Of a stretch of 64,000 bases of DNA, positions 47,521 to 59,813 are shown in pieces (position 1 is the first letter of the stretch; every line of letters starts with the position of its first letter). The notes under the pieces are model-generated. The model had not been told where the DNA came from. It made no database searches and saw only the letters and a program-made list of their open reading frames with translations. The position numbers and the translations under genes are program-made. This stretch comes from Aselliscus stoliczkanus (lineage: Eukaryota; Chordata; Mammalia; Chiroptera; Hipposideridae): NCBI GenBank assembly GCA_033961575.1, contig CM066735.1, forward strand, positions 36,847,501 through 36,911,500. Reading direction: 5' to 3'.

Positions 47521-48679
47521 AAAAGGGAGACAGTGCACATATGTATGCACCTAGATACATACACACATGCATACACATCACTCTAAATACACACACTGTC
47601 CTCTTTAACTATATAGGGATCTGTAGGAGTTATTCTTTCTGGGCAAGAGAACAAATGCACTAGGAGCCCAGGATGAAAAAGATTACCTTTGATATAACCT
47701 TGTGTACTATTAGAATTCGTTTTCTACTTCTTTGACAAGAAAAGGTTTAGAAAGAAATCTTCAGGCTTAAAGCTGAAGAAGTGTTCCCAGTTATTGGTCA
47801 TGTACATTTTGTTTTTTTTCATCAAACCTCCAATGTGGAAATGAAGGGAAATTAGAATTAAAGCAAGTGAAAGAGAAAGCATTTTTAAATATTTTCTGCC
47901 CTTTTCCTACAATAAATATACTAAGTTTGAGAAAAGGTAGCAGGTTACTCTTTAGGTAACTATTTCACTGTTAGGAACTTGAAACAACTAAAATATCAAA
48001 TAGTGATTTTAATTAATTGTCATGCTATTACCTTACTAAAGATATCTCCACATGACATTTTAGAAATCTCTACACAAGGCAGAAAATTATTTATAAAATA
48101 TAACTAAGTGGGTGTCCACAGACCACAACTTTAAATGGAATACCAGGTATGATATGCATAATTCATCTCCTTCCCATTGTAGTAAACTTGGCAGCAACCC
48201 CAATGGAAGCTTATAGACATGAACTTATATATTAAGTTTCTGAAGGCAAAAGTTGCAGCTATTTTTTTTCATTCTATAAGGTTTTCTGAATTTGTATATA
48301 AAATATTTCAAAATGTTTAAAATATAATCTACCAACATATCTAAAGCAATCTAGATAATGAGCTAATTAGTACCACCATAAAAATATACATAATTATATT
48401 ACATTACATTACATTATATTATATTAGATTAGATTAGATTAGATTAGTATTTCCAAAGCTCAGTATAATTTTATTTTTGAGATGATAATATAATTCTAAT
48501 TTTTTCAACCACAAATTTATATGTGAAGAAACAACTAAAAAAACAAAAAAAGTACAAGTCTTGTGATTATTGTAGGTTATAAGTTTAACTATAAAAGCCC
48601 TGTCATCATTTTTAAAATGTGTCCACAATTTTCTTTTTTATATTTATCCCTTCAAGAGATGAAACTTAACTCTTTCCCC
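47521..48679. other. Unassigned with pentamer repeat
   Basis: No gene; holds a pentanucleotide tract (ATTAC)n then (ATTAG)n at 48394-48448. Confidence 0.5.
48394..48448. repeat. (ATTAC)n/(ATTAT)n/(ATTAG)n tract
   Basis: Eleven or so pentamers whose fifth base changes in blocks from C to T to G, i.e. array homogenisation in segments. Confidence 0.9.
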
Positions 48680-49147
48680 TTGAGTGAAACATGGCAGAAG
48701 TGATGTTATGTCATTTCTGATGATAGGTTATAAAAAGCCTGTAGCTTCCATTTTATGTATGAAAAATCTCTTTTTTAGATCTTTCACTCTTGGGGAATTT
48801 AGCTGTCATGTCATGAGAACAGTCAGGCAGCTTATAGAAAGCCCTGCATGGTGACCAACTGAGATTCCCAGCCAACAGCCAGCAAAGAACTGAAGCTTGC
48901 CAAGAGCAAGTGAGTGAATTCGGAGGTAGATCCCACCCACACTCGTCCCCAGTCAAGTTTTCAGATGACAGCATCCCTGGCCAATAGTTGACTCTCACAA
49001 AAGAGACCCTGAGCCAGAACCATCCAACTAAGGATGGATCTGAGTTTAAAATTCCCAACTCACAGAATCTATGAGGCAACAAATATTTACCGTTTTAAGA
49101 TGATAAATTTTGTAGTAATTTGATATGCGGATATAGATAACTAATGC
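48680..49147 (+). repeat. MaLR/ERVL-type LTR, old
   Basis: Its second half is diagnostic: 'gagaccctgagccagaacc', 'atccaactaaggatgg', 'ctcacagaatctatgagg' and 'agataactaatgcatg', the 3' part of an MLT1-like LTR. The 5' part is less clear. No internal sequence. A 109-codon minus-strand frame is antisense to it. Confidence 0.65.
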
Positions 49148-50090
49148 ATGTCCTAAACAATATTGTCAGCTAGATATAGTGGACATATATTTTGTATTTC
49201 CCCATCATCCCTTGCTTTGTGGAATCACTCCTTACCCACTCTAAGTAATTCTATACAATTCATGACATTCCTGGTATGGCTGATTAATATGCCCTCCTTA
49301 GCAAGGAGGCCTAGACAAGACCAGCAAATCAGAGTATGCCATTCCTTGACCAGAGAGAATGATTCAGAGTTGCACATGTAAGTTAAATGGGGCCAATCAG
49401 AATCACCTCAAATAGTGTTACAATAGGTATTAGCAAAGATGTTCTCCCTTCCTCTGAGATCATCACTCTAAGTGTCACATGATATAAAAGCTGCCATTTT
49501 TTCACTCTTTGGAAAGAAGTTTTCTAAAAATAGAGTCAAGCTGATATAACAAAGCAAGCAAATATGAGATAGAAAGAGAGTGTGTGTGTTTTTATCACTC
49601 TGTTCAAACCTCTGTAGCCTATTATCAACATTTTATGTTCCACATAGGTGAGCCTTTTCATATTTCAGCTATTTCAGTTGAATTGGGTTTCTATTTCTGA
49701 ATGAGTCAAATGAATGAGTTCTAATAAATGTGACAAATTTTGTAAACTCAGAATACACCTAAAATTTTTGCTTCAGGCCATGATGAAATAATACAAAACA
49801 GTTGTACCCTGTCACCATAAACAATTTAAAATGAACAAAAAAAAGTATGAAACAAGTTTTCAGACATTGGACAAAAATCATCTCAGGACAGTGATCCTTG
49901 AGAAAAAGAAAACGACTGAAGTGAGGACTAAAACTGCCCCAGCCTACTGTCTGTGGAGTTTCTAGGCCTCAAGACAAAATAGCTGAAACCAAACAGACTC
50001 TGGAAGTCTTCCTGATTGAGACAGAGTTGAGAATTTGGGGACCCCAAACCAGCTAGAATTCCTAACACAGAGTAACATACAGGCGAGTGC

Positions 50091-50092
<2 letters not shown>
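49148..50092. other. Unassigned, repeat-like in part
   Basis: The 49160-49500 segment has phrases seen in old mammalian repeats (gaccagcaaatcagag, ggggccaatcagaatc) but I cannot name the family. No gene. Confidence 0.4.

Positions 50093-50162
<70 letters not shown>
50093..50162. repeat. (GA)n microsatellite
   Basis: Thirty-five uninterrupted GA units, the longest pure dinucleotide run here. Polypurine-polypyrimidine, so capable of triplex (H-DNA) structure in principle. The minus-strand Ser-Leu frames over it are artefacts. Confidence 0.97.
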
Positions 50163-50165
<3 letters not shown>

Positions 50166-50389
50166 TGCAAGGAATTTCTCATGAGTCTTCAGCTGAGTAC
50201 TTTTTAGCACATGCATGTGAAATAACTACCTGAGGCTAGTGAAGCAATTCCTGAGATCATGGTAGGCTGAGAATAATTCGTCCTCCAAGCAACTAGGTTG
50301 TAGAAATCTCTCAGTTCATGAGGCAACGAGTTATGTATTTGGAAAAGGATTATCTCAACAGTGGAGCCAAATTAGTTCCAGGCTAAAGA

Positions 50390-51172
50390 TAACTCTGCTG
50401 TTTTCAAGAAACTTAGATAAAGTATAGAACAAACTTCAAAAAATGTGTAAAAGAATACAAAAATGTCAGAATTAGGCAACATAAAATTCATTAAATCACC
50501 CTGACAATTTCATTCAACACTGGACTGGCAGTTCTAGCCAGTGCATTAAAGAAGAAAATTTTTAAAAACACAGAGATTGGCGGAGCAGGAAAGAAAATTA
50601 TTTTTATTCACAGATGACATGATCATCTGTCTAGAAAAGGAATCTGCAAAAAAATTTACTAGAAGTAATAAGAGGAATTTAGCATGGTTTATAAAATGAG
50701 AATACAAAAATCAATTACAGTTTTGTAAGCTAGTAATAAGCAATTCAGAAATTAAAATTTTTTAAATGATACCATTTACAATAGCAGGAAAAAATAAATT
50801 TGACAAATATTTATAATACCTTTACACTGGAAATTATAAGACATTGATCAGAGAAAAGTTAAACATGGAAAAAAAAAGCATATCATATTCAAGGGTCACA
50901 TCAATTATTGCCAAGATATCATTCTTCCTGAATTGATGTATGAATTCAATGCAACCTCAAACAAAATTCCAGCAGTTTTTAACAGAATGTGACCACCTGA
51001 CCCTAATATTTATATGTAAATGCATGCAACCTAAAAAGCAAAGATGACATTTAAAAGAAAAGAACAAAGTTGGAGGATTTATGCTATCTGATTTCCAGGT
51101 GTATTATATAACTGCAATAGTCAAGGAAGTGTAATATTAGCATAAAAATGGCAAAGTCCACCCAAAGGTAAA

Positions 51173-51228
<56 letters not shown>

Positions 51229-51600
51229 CATACAATGGATTACTGCTCAGCAATAAAAAGAAATAAACTACTGATATACACAACATCTACAAATATCAAA
51301 ATAATTATGCTGAGTGAAAAAAAGCCAAAGTAGAGTGCATACAGTATGGCTCCATATATATAAAACTCAGAAAAAGTGCAAGCTAATCTATAGTGATAGA
51401 AACAGAGCAGTGGTTGGTTGCCTTGGGGATAGTGAAGTGTTGGGAGAGAGGAACAAATCACAGGGGCACAAGGAAAATTCAGGAAGATGACAGATATATC
51501 CATTATTCTGGTTGTGGAGATGGTTTCACATACATCAAAGTTCATACTTTTTATATGAACAGTTTATGATATGTCCATTGCCCCTCCAAAAATCCATGCA
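50390..51600 (+). repeat. L1 ORF2 reverse-transcriptase fragment to 3' end
   Basis: Plus-strand L1, frame-broken, with LFTDDMIICLE at about 50611-50643 (the L1 reverse-transcriptase FADD box, here FTDD), then 'accatttacaatagcagg', 'ttatgctatctgatttcc', and from 51226 a 3' region with 'aatggattactgctcagc' and 'gagcagtggttggttgcc'. Inactive. A (TA)n run sits within it. Confidence 0.85.
51176..51225. repeat. (TA)n microsatellite
   Basis: About 25 TA units inside the L1 fragment. Confidence 0.97.
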
Positions 51601-52564
51601 AATGTTCTGTCTTATTTTTTACTGAAATATTATGTCTAAGAATATATAGAGTTATTTTACCAAAAACTACTACAGGTAGTAGATAGCAGAATGTAACTGA
51701 CAAAAACTGTTCTTGCTACACATTGCAATCTTTGGGGCATTTTTTACCCACATAAAAACTTCAAACCACAATGATTAAAATGGCTTTTGTTTTGTGGTAA
51801 CAGTTCTTTCCTTTGTGGTAACATTTAAGTATACCCATTGATCTTTGAAAGAGCATTTAGTGGATCACTAATAATGACTATGCTATAGCCATTGCTGCTT
51901 AGCTGAAATACAAAATGGAGGATAAGGAACAAGTCCTTGGCTTGGCAGATCTAATCTCTCTTGAGAAAGGGAGGAAGATTGTTAGTGAGTGCCCCTCTCC
52001 TTAACCCAAAGTCCTACCATGAAATTCAGGGGAGGCTCCTAGTCGTCTTCAGTATCATAGATCAACAACTGAGGTTCTTAATCAGCTATATTGTGCTGAC
52101 CCTCCCCATGTTCTCCTTTCTGCATTATCCTAATTAGGAAATGGGCCAGAGAAACTCAACTCTTCTTAGATAACTTTACAAGGAAATAAATATGGAACCA
52201 AAATTTTGCCTTTCCAAAGAACAGCTCGTCTCATCCACCTCCTGCAGTGGAGCATACTTAAAGGATAACTAACTCTAGAAATAGAACTTAACAAAAACGT
52301 AAAATAAATTTGTAAAGGAAACTAGTATTCCTTAGCTTTCCTTCTTCTCTCTCCTCCATACTACGGAGGAAAATAGCCAATGCCTGCATTTACATTGCTT
52401 ACCCTCTCCTGGCATTTGACACATGCTTACACATATATGAACACATTCTCAGCTGGGTTAAATACATGTTAAAATCTCTAAAACTTAGGAATTAAACATT
52501 TTTCGAAACGAGGTTCTTCATTTGAGCATAAATAGCTTGATTTGTTGCTCATTTTAGAAAACAA
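51601..52564. other. Unassigned
   Basis: No gene or named repeat seen. Confidence 0.5.
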
Positions 52565-52800
52565 ATTAGCTAACATTTACTGAGGACTATTGTACGTGCC
52601 AGGCACAGTTCCAAATGCTTCACCTGTGTTATCTCATTTAATCCTCCTGAAAACGCTCCATGAGGGAGGTACTATTATCCTCCTCCACTTCACAGAAGAG
52701 AAAAGGAGGCACAGAAAAGTGCATCAGGCTGCTCAGAATCAGAGAATCAAACACACTAGAAAATACCACAGCCTATGTTGAAACCCTGACACCCTGACTT
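52565..52800 (-). repeat. MIR SINE
   Basis: Well-preserved reverse MIR: 'aacatttactgaggac', 'gtgccaggcacagttcc', 'ttatctcatttaatcctcc' and 'gagggaggtactattatcc'. The frame over it is not a gene. Confidence 0.9.
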
Positions 52801-54139
52801 CAGAACACGATTCTAAATGCTCCACAGTCCCATCTCCGAGGAAACTAGTGAAAGTGACTAATGCACTCAAAAACCCAAACACCATAAGTATTCTTAACCC
52901 ATGTCATTTGCTTTGACTTTAAAATACAAGGGTAAAATCGAATGTTGCAGGGTTATTTTGTCAAACCAAACTGGAATCTGTGAAGGAACAAAAGCACCTC
53001 AGAGTGGGGAGCGCTCAGGTTTCCTGAGGGGATGTTATCCAGCCTGGCCAATGAAGGATCCAGTGGGCTAGCCCTCCCGGAGCATCTGAGCTGTCCGAGG
53101 GCTGTTGCTGTGGCCATGGCAACCCTCACTTTCCAGCTGGGTCATACCTGGTTTCCATCATGACAAGAACCTTTTTTCCCAGCTAAGGAGCTGTATATTG
53201 CTGCAAATAATCATTTCAGCAAAATGATTTGTCTCCGGGTTGTAACCCAGCTTTTCAGATGGGCAAATTTAAGCCATTTCTTGACTGTTCTTCAGGAATG
53301 TAAGAAGAGAGGAAGAAGAGAGAGAAGCACTTTCAAAATTATAACAAATGGGATTTAATCTTATGTCTCTGAAATTCAAATACAACTTACTCTGAGCGTA
53401 CATGTTTTTTGTCCTTCGTTTAATCCAATCTATTAAATCAGGGACAAATTATATTATCATTAAAATAAAAAAAAAAAAAAAATTAAAAAATGCTTTTATA
53501 CCTCTCCTGGCAATGATGTGCCAATTTGAGAGAGTATGAGAATCCCCCATCAGTTATTTACCAAACAGATTCTAGGGTCCCTCCTCCTTGAAGATCATGA
53601 TTCTTCTTGTATGGAGTGGAGAATACCTACTACTCAGTCTGGAATTTGGGATTACCTTCTATGACAATCAAAATTTGAATAACTTTCCCCCTTTTGAAAT
53701 TATTAGTTCTTCAGAATTATTCATCTTTCTCAATGTTAACCTATTGTCCTGTTCTTTTACACAATGTAGGGTACACATCCATTGGCACACACTTTAACAG
53801 CTAATTGCTGAAAAGCCAGGAACATAATAATGATGCCTTCCTGCTTCCCCACTCAAAAGAGAAGTTTTATGTACCTCATCCTGCTTTCCTGTGGGATACC
53901 TGGATAGCACTTATAAGTATGTGAAGAATTCACGTTGGCTCAGCAGACTTTACATCACCAGGTTGCAGAGAAGAAGATAGTGAAGACCCAGACACAGATG
54001 GGAGAATAGACCGAAATCTGGGAATCATCTCCATAAAGAAGAAAGAAAATGGATATAAGAGAAATCGGGGGGCAAGGAGCTGGGTGACCTTCCTTTGATT
54101 GAGGGCGACCCTCATAATAAGGCAATTATAGCTTGGAAG
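52801..54139. other. Unique-looking stretch with GC-richer core
   Basis: 52970-53300 is GC-richer, non-repetitive and contains a 13/14 match to the palindromic RFX X-box. An A17 run lies at about 53466. No exon or promoter is demonstrable. Confidence 0.5.
53110..53123. promoter_or_regulatory. RFX (X-box)-like site
   Basis: GTGGCCATGGCAAC, one mismatch from the palindrome GTTGCCATGGCAAC bound by RFX factors. It sits in repeat-free DNA. Predicted from motif similarity only. Confidence 0.3.
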
Positions 54140-54350
54140 TAAAGAGTACAGCCAGGGGTATTTGAATCTCATCTCTCAGCTGCGTGACCTTGAATAATTT
54201 CCTTCTTCTCACTATGCTTCATTTTTCTCATATGTAACAAGGGGATAGTAGCAGAACTTACCTCACAGGGCTGTTGTGAGAATAAAATGCAATAGCACGT
54301 GAAAAGTGCCAAGTGGCATACCTGGAACTATAGAAGCGATAGTTATCGTG
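54140..54350 (+). repeat. MIR SINE
   Basis: Plus-strand MIR: 'tgaatctcatctctcagc', 'gcgtgaccttgaataattt', 'ttcatttttctcatatgt' and 'acctcacagggctgttgtg', through 'gcatacctggaac'. About 90 bp before the HNRNPA1 retrocopy. Confidence 0.88.
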
Positions 54351-54442
54351 ACTGTTACAAGTGAAGAGAAGGAATACAAAAACTTCAAATACCAACATTG
54401 GGGGCTGAACAGGCATTGTTGAAGTCCCCTCCCATGGTGTTC

Positions 54443-55523
<1,081 letters not shown>

Positions 55524-55907
55524 AAGCAATACATAAAATAGTTACTTGGTAGAGATCACGTACACTCCAAAGAATGCCAAAGTGGGGGTGAGGTGGGGGA
55601 GGGGGGCCTGTCATAAAACTCTTCAGGCTATAGACCACAGTGATTGTAAGTGGGTGGCCTGGAGGAAGTCAGCAGTAGTGGTAGCTTAGGATAAAATTTT
55701 CTATGACAGTGTCCAACACAAGAAACAGCGCTGGAGGTCAAGATGTTGGGCCCTGAAAAACTGTTTTAATGATTCAAACAGTGTGTCTAGTGATGATAAA
55801 GACAGAGATATTAAATATGAGTAGAAGTCTCAATAAATTTTTTTTCATGAAATGTAAGTAGAAAAAAATCACTACTTCTAAATTGATGCCATATATGATT
55901 GTAAAAG
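55524..55907. other. Unassigned, G-rich in part
   Basis: G-rich run at about 55583-55607. The segment 55630-55680 resembles one near 59385-59440 (shared ggcctggaggaagtcagca). No gene identified. Confidence 0.4.
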
Positions 55908-56145
55908 ACAGCTAATATTTATTGAATATTTGCTATGGGCCAGACACTCTTTTAACACCTTGATTAATACGCAAAATTACTTACGGGGAGAGCATTAAAA
56001 ATCCCAAATTTATGGATGAGAAAATGGAAGTCCAGAGAAGCTAGTAGCGTACAAAAGCCACTTAACAATGATGAGGCAGAGCCAGGATTAGAACCGAGAC
56101 ATTGTGCATTTAGGGTGCACAGGACCACCAGACTTTTATTGCTCA
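55908..56145 (-). repeat. MIR SINE
   Basis: Reverse MIR: 'taatatttattgaatatttg', 'tatgggccagacactc', 'ggatgagaaaatggaag' and 'aggcagagccaggattag'. Confidence 0.85.
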
Positions 56146-56644
56146 GCTAGGTGTATTTTTCTAATCCATCTATGCAGGGAGGGCATGTTTTTCTAATTCC
56201 CACAAAGGTGTTATATAAACCACCAATCCTGAGAGCTCGCACACACACACACGTTTATAATTAATAAGGGATTTAATATCATACTTACATATTATACTCA
56301 ATTTTGCTATATCCCTCAAAGGTCATATATTTCCATCAATCAAGTAAAACAAAACAAAAATTTGGAGCTTCTTAGAAAAATGAAAGAAAGTGGAGCATAA
56401 TATTTTCTTCCCAAAGTCAGTTTTGCTCAATAATAATATTCTTGTATCAACTGCTAAGAAATTAGTTTCTAATTTCTACCTACATTTTTAAAGAAAAAAT
56501 ATACAATAAAGGAAATACACAAAGCATAAACAGAACATTGGTTTTTAATCATTTTTAACACTTCATTTGACCCAGTTCCTGTCAAATGTGTTTTCCATAG
56601 ATAAATTTTAAGAGCTGAATCCCATAGAGAAACTTGCACAGTCT
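56146..56644. other. Unassigned AT-rich
   Basis: Nothing recognised; a short (CA)n at about 56238-56252. Confidence 0.5.
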
Positions 56645-56885
56645 ACTTTCTATCTACACTGTAAGAGGCCAAGTACAGAACACATAGACTGGCTCTAGAT
56701 TACGTGGGTTCCAATCTGACTCTACTGCCTTGGTACACGACTCTGGGCAAGTTACTTAACCTGCCAGTTTTCTTGTCAGTAAAACGGGAATCATAATAGC
56801 ACTTTCCTCACAGAGTTGATATGAATATTATACAATTACAAGTACATAGCACTTAGAAGGCACTAGGTGAGTGTAAGCTATATGC
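56645..56885 (+). repeat. MIR SINE
   Basis: Plus-strand MIR: 'agactggctctagattacg', 'gggttccaatctgactc', 'ctgggcaagttacttaacc' and 'cacttagaaggcactagg'. It ends about 15 bp before the L1 target duplication. Confidence 0.88.
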
Positions 56886-56900
56886 ATACAGAGCCTAACT

Positions 56901-56916
56901 AAAAATAGCTTTCAAA
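56901..56916. repeat. Target duplication of L1
   Basis: AAAAATAGCTTTCAAA, repeated exactly at 57912-57927 beyond the L1. Confidence 0.85.
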
Positions 56917-57911
56917 CAATTTTGAGATTCCTCAAATTTAAAAATAGACGTACCATTGTACGACCCAATTATTCCACTTCTGGGTATTTATTTGAAGAAA
57001 TCCAAAACACTAATTCGAAAAGACATGTGTACCCCTATTTTCACTGCAGCACTATTTACAATATTTAAGATATGCAAGCTACCTAACCACCCATCAATAG
57101 ATATTTGGATAAACAAGATATGGCACATATACACAATGGAATATTACTTAACCATAAAAAAATTAGATCTTTTAGACCATTAGTGATAACATGGATGAAT
57201 CTAGAGGGTATAATGTAAGTGAAATATGTCAGGGAGAAACATATACTATATGATCTCACTTATATGTGTAATATAAAAAACAAATAAACAAAAAAGAAAA
57301 CAAAACAGAAATGGACTCATAGAAACAGAACAAACTGATGATTACCAAATGGGAGGGAGGTTGGAAGCAAGGTGAAAAAGGTGTATGGATTAAGAAATTT
57401 AAATTGATAGTTACAAAATAGTCACAGGGATATTAAGTAAAGTCTAGGGAATAGAGTCAATAATTTTGTAATAACTATGTATAGTGCCAGGTGGGTACTA
57501 GACTTATCAGGAGATTCACTTCATAAATTATATAAATGCCTAATCACTGTGCTATATACCTGAAACTAATATAAAATAATATTGAATGTCAACTGTAGTT
57601 GAAAAATAAAAATAATAAATACTTTTTGGAAAAGAAGCCAGGCACAAGAGACCACAAATGATTCCACTGCCATGAAATGTCTAGAATAGGCAAATCCATG
57701 AAAGTGGAAATATATTACTGGTTGCCAGGGATTGGGGGATGTTGTTGGGTAAGGACCTTCTTTTTATGATTACGAAAATTGATTGTGGTAATGCATGAAT
57801 AACTATAAATTTACTAAAACCAACTGAATTGTACACTTTAAATGGTTAATTGTATGGTATGTGAATTACACCTCAATAAAGCTGTGAAAAAAAGAAGACA
57901 AAAAAATAAAT
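56917..57911 (+). repeat. L1 3' end with appended older L1 3' end
   Basis: 5'-truncated plus-strand L1. It encodes broken ORF2 C-terminus (PIIPLLGIYLKKSKTLIRK, KIWHIYTMEYYLTIKK) and a 3'UTR ending at about 57620 (tgtcaactgtagttg plus A-rich). A second, older L1 3'UTR follows (57640-57890: 'ggttgccagggattggggg', 'gtgaattacacctcaataa') and a second A-rich tail. One 16-bp duplication brackets both parts, so they arrived together: a candidate 3' transduction. Confidence 0.85.
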
Positions 57912-57939
57912 AAAAATAGCTTTCAAAAAGTCCATAATA

Positions 57940-58370
57940 GGGGCCAGCTGAGTGGCGCGGTGGTTAAGAGCTGGTTTGGGAATGCCAGCGGCCCTGGTTA
58001 GGATCCCACATATGAGGGCCAGTGACACTGCCCTCTACAGCTAACAATAGGTCCACCTGGAGCTGGACTGCAAGCCCCGGCGAAGGTGGAGGCTGCAGCC
58101 CCTGCTGCAGTGGGCTGCCATCGGCTACAGTGAGTGACTGGCAGCCAGCGTGAGCTGCCAACAGCCGTGGTGAGCGACCATCCAGAGGCCTGCGACCGAT
58201 CTGCCTCATCCGGGAAGAGCGCAATGACGATACCAACATGGGCCAGTGAAATAATGTCCTCCGCAACTAGACTGAGGAACAAAGGGATAGCAACTTGTCT
58301 GTTCCCCTTCCCCGATTCCCCAGCACTGTTCTCCTCCCCCAATTCCCCAATAAAATCTTTAAAAAAAAAA
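57940..58370 (+). repeat. Long composite SINE (type A)
   Basis: Complete copy 13 bp past the L1 duplication. Target duplication AAAAGTCCATAATA (about 57926-57939) recurs after the A-tail (about 58371-58384). Head ggggccagctgagtggcgc, tail CCCCAATAAAATCTTT. Long antisense frames within it (100-114 codons) are by-products. Confidence 0.92.
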
Positions 58371-58384
58371 AAAAGTCCATAATA

Positions 58385-59229
58385 ATAGTATTACCTTTAT
58401 TCCTACTATCCTTTTACAAGTCACAAATCCAGGGGAAATGTTGTTTATCTTCTTTCTCTCCTTTTCTTGAGCTATCTGAAGAAGACTGTTTAGTCACCCT
58501 CAAGCGAATAGTACGACCCGTTTGGTAGCCATCATCATCTATCAGCAATTACAGGCAGCTTGTTATGAACGCAGCCCTGGGTCAAGAATTTTAGATGCAT
58601 TGTTTCTACACTTTCCCTTCACTGCCTATATCACATCAATTACCATGTACTATTTTGTCAACTCCTGAGCTGGAAGAGAATTTAGATAAGCTGTTACACC
58701 CCCATGATTACAAATATCTTGAGATTAAAGTGAAATACTTTGGATTTCTATTATCCAGCAATAGTTTAATTGTCTGAAGGATTATCTATAAATTTGGAGC
58801 CTTAGAAACTAACAGACCATAAAACGTAATCCCCACATAAATATTTTTCACCAGTGTAGCTGGTTATCTCACTGAATCAGACAGCCTTTGAATTTAGCAA
58901 AACTGTCCCTAGAGCTCCTCCGTGTGTTTAGGAAGACAATGCTCCCAAATATCATATCATTTTGTGGAAAAGTAACTATCTCAAAGTATGTAGTAACCTT
59001 GAGAATTTATCTTAATCACAACCCTAATTAAATTAGGGATAAGAGGAAAAGGATAAAGAAAGGGCTTAAATGAGTAGTTTAGATATGTACCAATGTGTTT
59101 GATAGACTGCAGATCCTCAAGGAAATGTGAGCTCTGAGAGAGAAAATGATGTTTGGTCCTTAAGAAAAAATAATAATCAAGGATGAGCATCAAGGCTGTA
59201 TTCAGTATATCGGACCATCCCTTGGTTTG
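58385..59229. other. Unassigned
   Basis: No gene or named repeat seen. Confidence 0.5.
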
Positions 59230-59640
59230 GCCAGCTCTTGGGGGGCCCTGAACCTATAGCAGGGGAATACTTTCTCCATGGGCTGGTCCTGAAAGACATC
59301 AGGTGCTTTCCCACTGGCCAGAGAGGGAGAAGAATGGCAGGGGTTAATTGTCCAGAGGAGGCAATCTGCAGTGTGGACTGTAGTCAGTCCACAGTGATAG
59401 AAAGCCGCTGGCCTGGAGGAAGTCAGCAACAGCATGGGCAGCTCCGACAGAACAAGCAGTAGCTCGGGCCATGACCCACAGGATGCCAAGTAGCAGCGGT
59501 CAGAGCTGAAGAAGGACCCTGAGGCCAGCAGGCAGCAGAGCAGATGGAATCCGGCACTGAAGCCTTTGGTCCTGAGAAAATGTAAAAAACCTCCCCTTTT
59601 TCTGGGGGTCCCACCTCGCAGCAGGAAAATGATGGTACTC
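59230..59640. other. GC-richer segment, unidentified
   Basis: A block of clearly higher GC than its flanks, with frames on both strands (74 codons plus, 177 codons minus). The minus frame starts within the adjacent SINE and has no recognisable domain. It includes ggcctggaggaagtcagca (also near 55660). It could be an old retrocopy, LTR or unique DNA; I do not recognise it. Confidence 0.3.
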
Positions 59641-59686
59641 AAACGTTCAATTAAAGATAATGACGGTTTGAAAACACAGATGAGTT

Positions 59687-59813
59687 TTTTGTTTGTTTGT
59701 TTGTTTGTTTGTTTTGTTGTTGAGGGCAGTGTCACTGGCCCTCATATGTGGGACCCAAACCGGGTCCGCTGGCTTCCGAAGCCAGCGCTTAACCACCACG
59801 CGATTCGGCCGGC
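59687..59813 (-). repeat. Short SINE (type A head only) with (GTTT)n tail
   Basis: Fourth minus-strand short SINE: tail (GTTT)n on the plus strand (about 59691-59717), 'gagggcagtgtcactggcc', reversed B-box, then 'cgcgattcggccggc'. Flank GATGAGTTTTTT (about 59680) resembles CACGAGTTTTTA on the right (about 59812), a weak duplication. Confidence 0.85.

Noticed and set aside
48394..48448. Interstitial telomere-like repeat
   Set aside because: The unit is ATTAC/ATTAG, not TTAGGG.
49928..50216. Ser-Leu repeat 'proteins' on the minus strand
   Set aside because: Translation of the (GA)n microsatellite in two frames.
59202..59735. 177-codon minus-strand reading frame
   Set aside because: It starts inside a SINE and its tail, has no domain, and most of its length is antisense to the GC-rich segment; not supportable as a gene.
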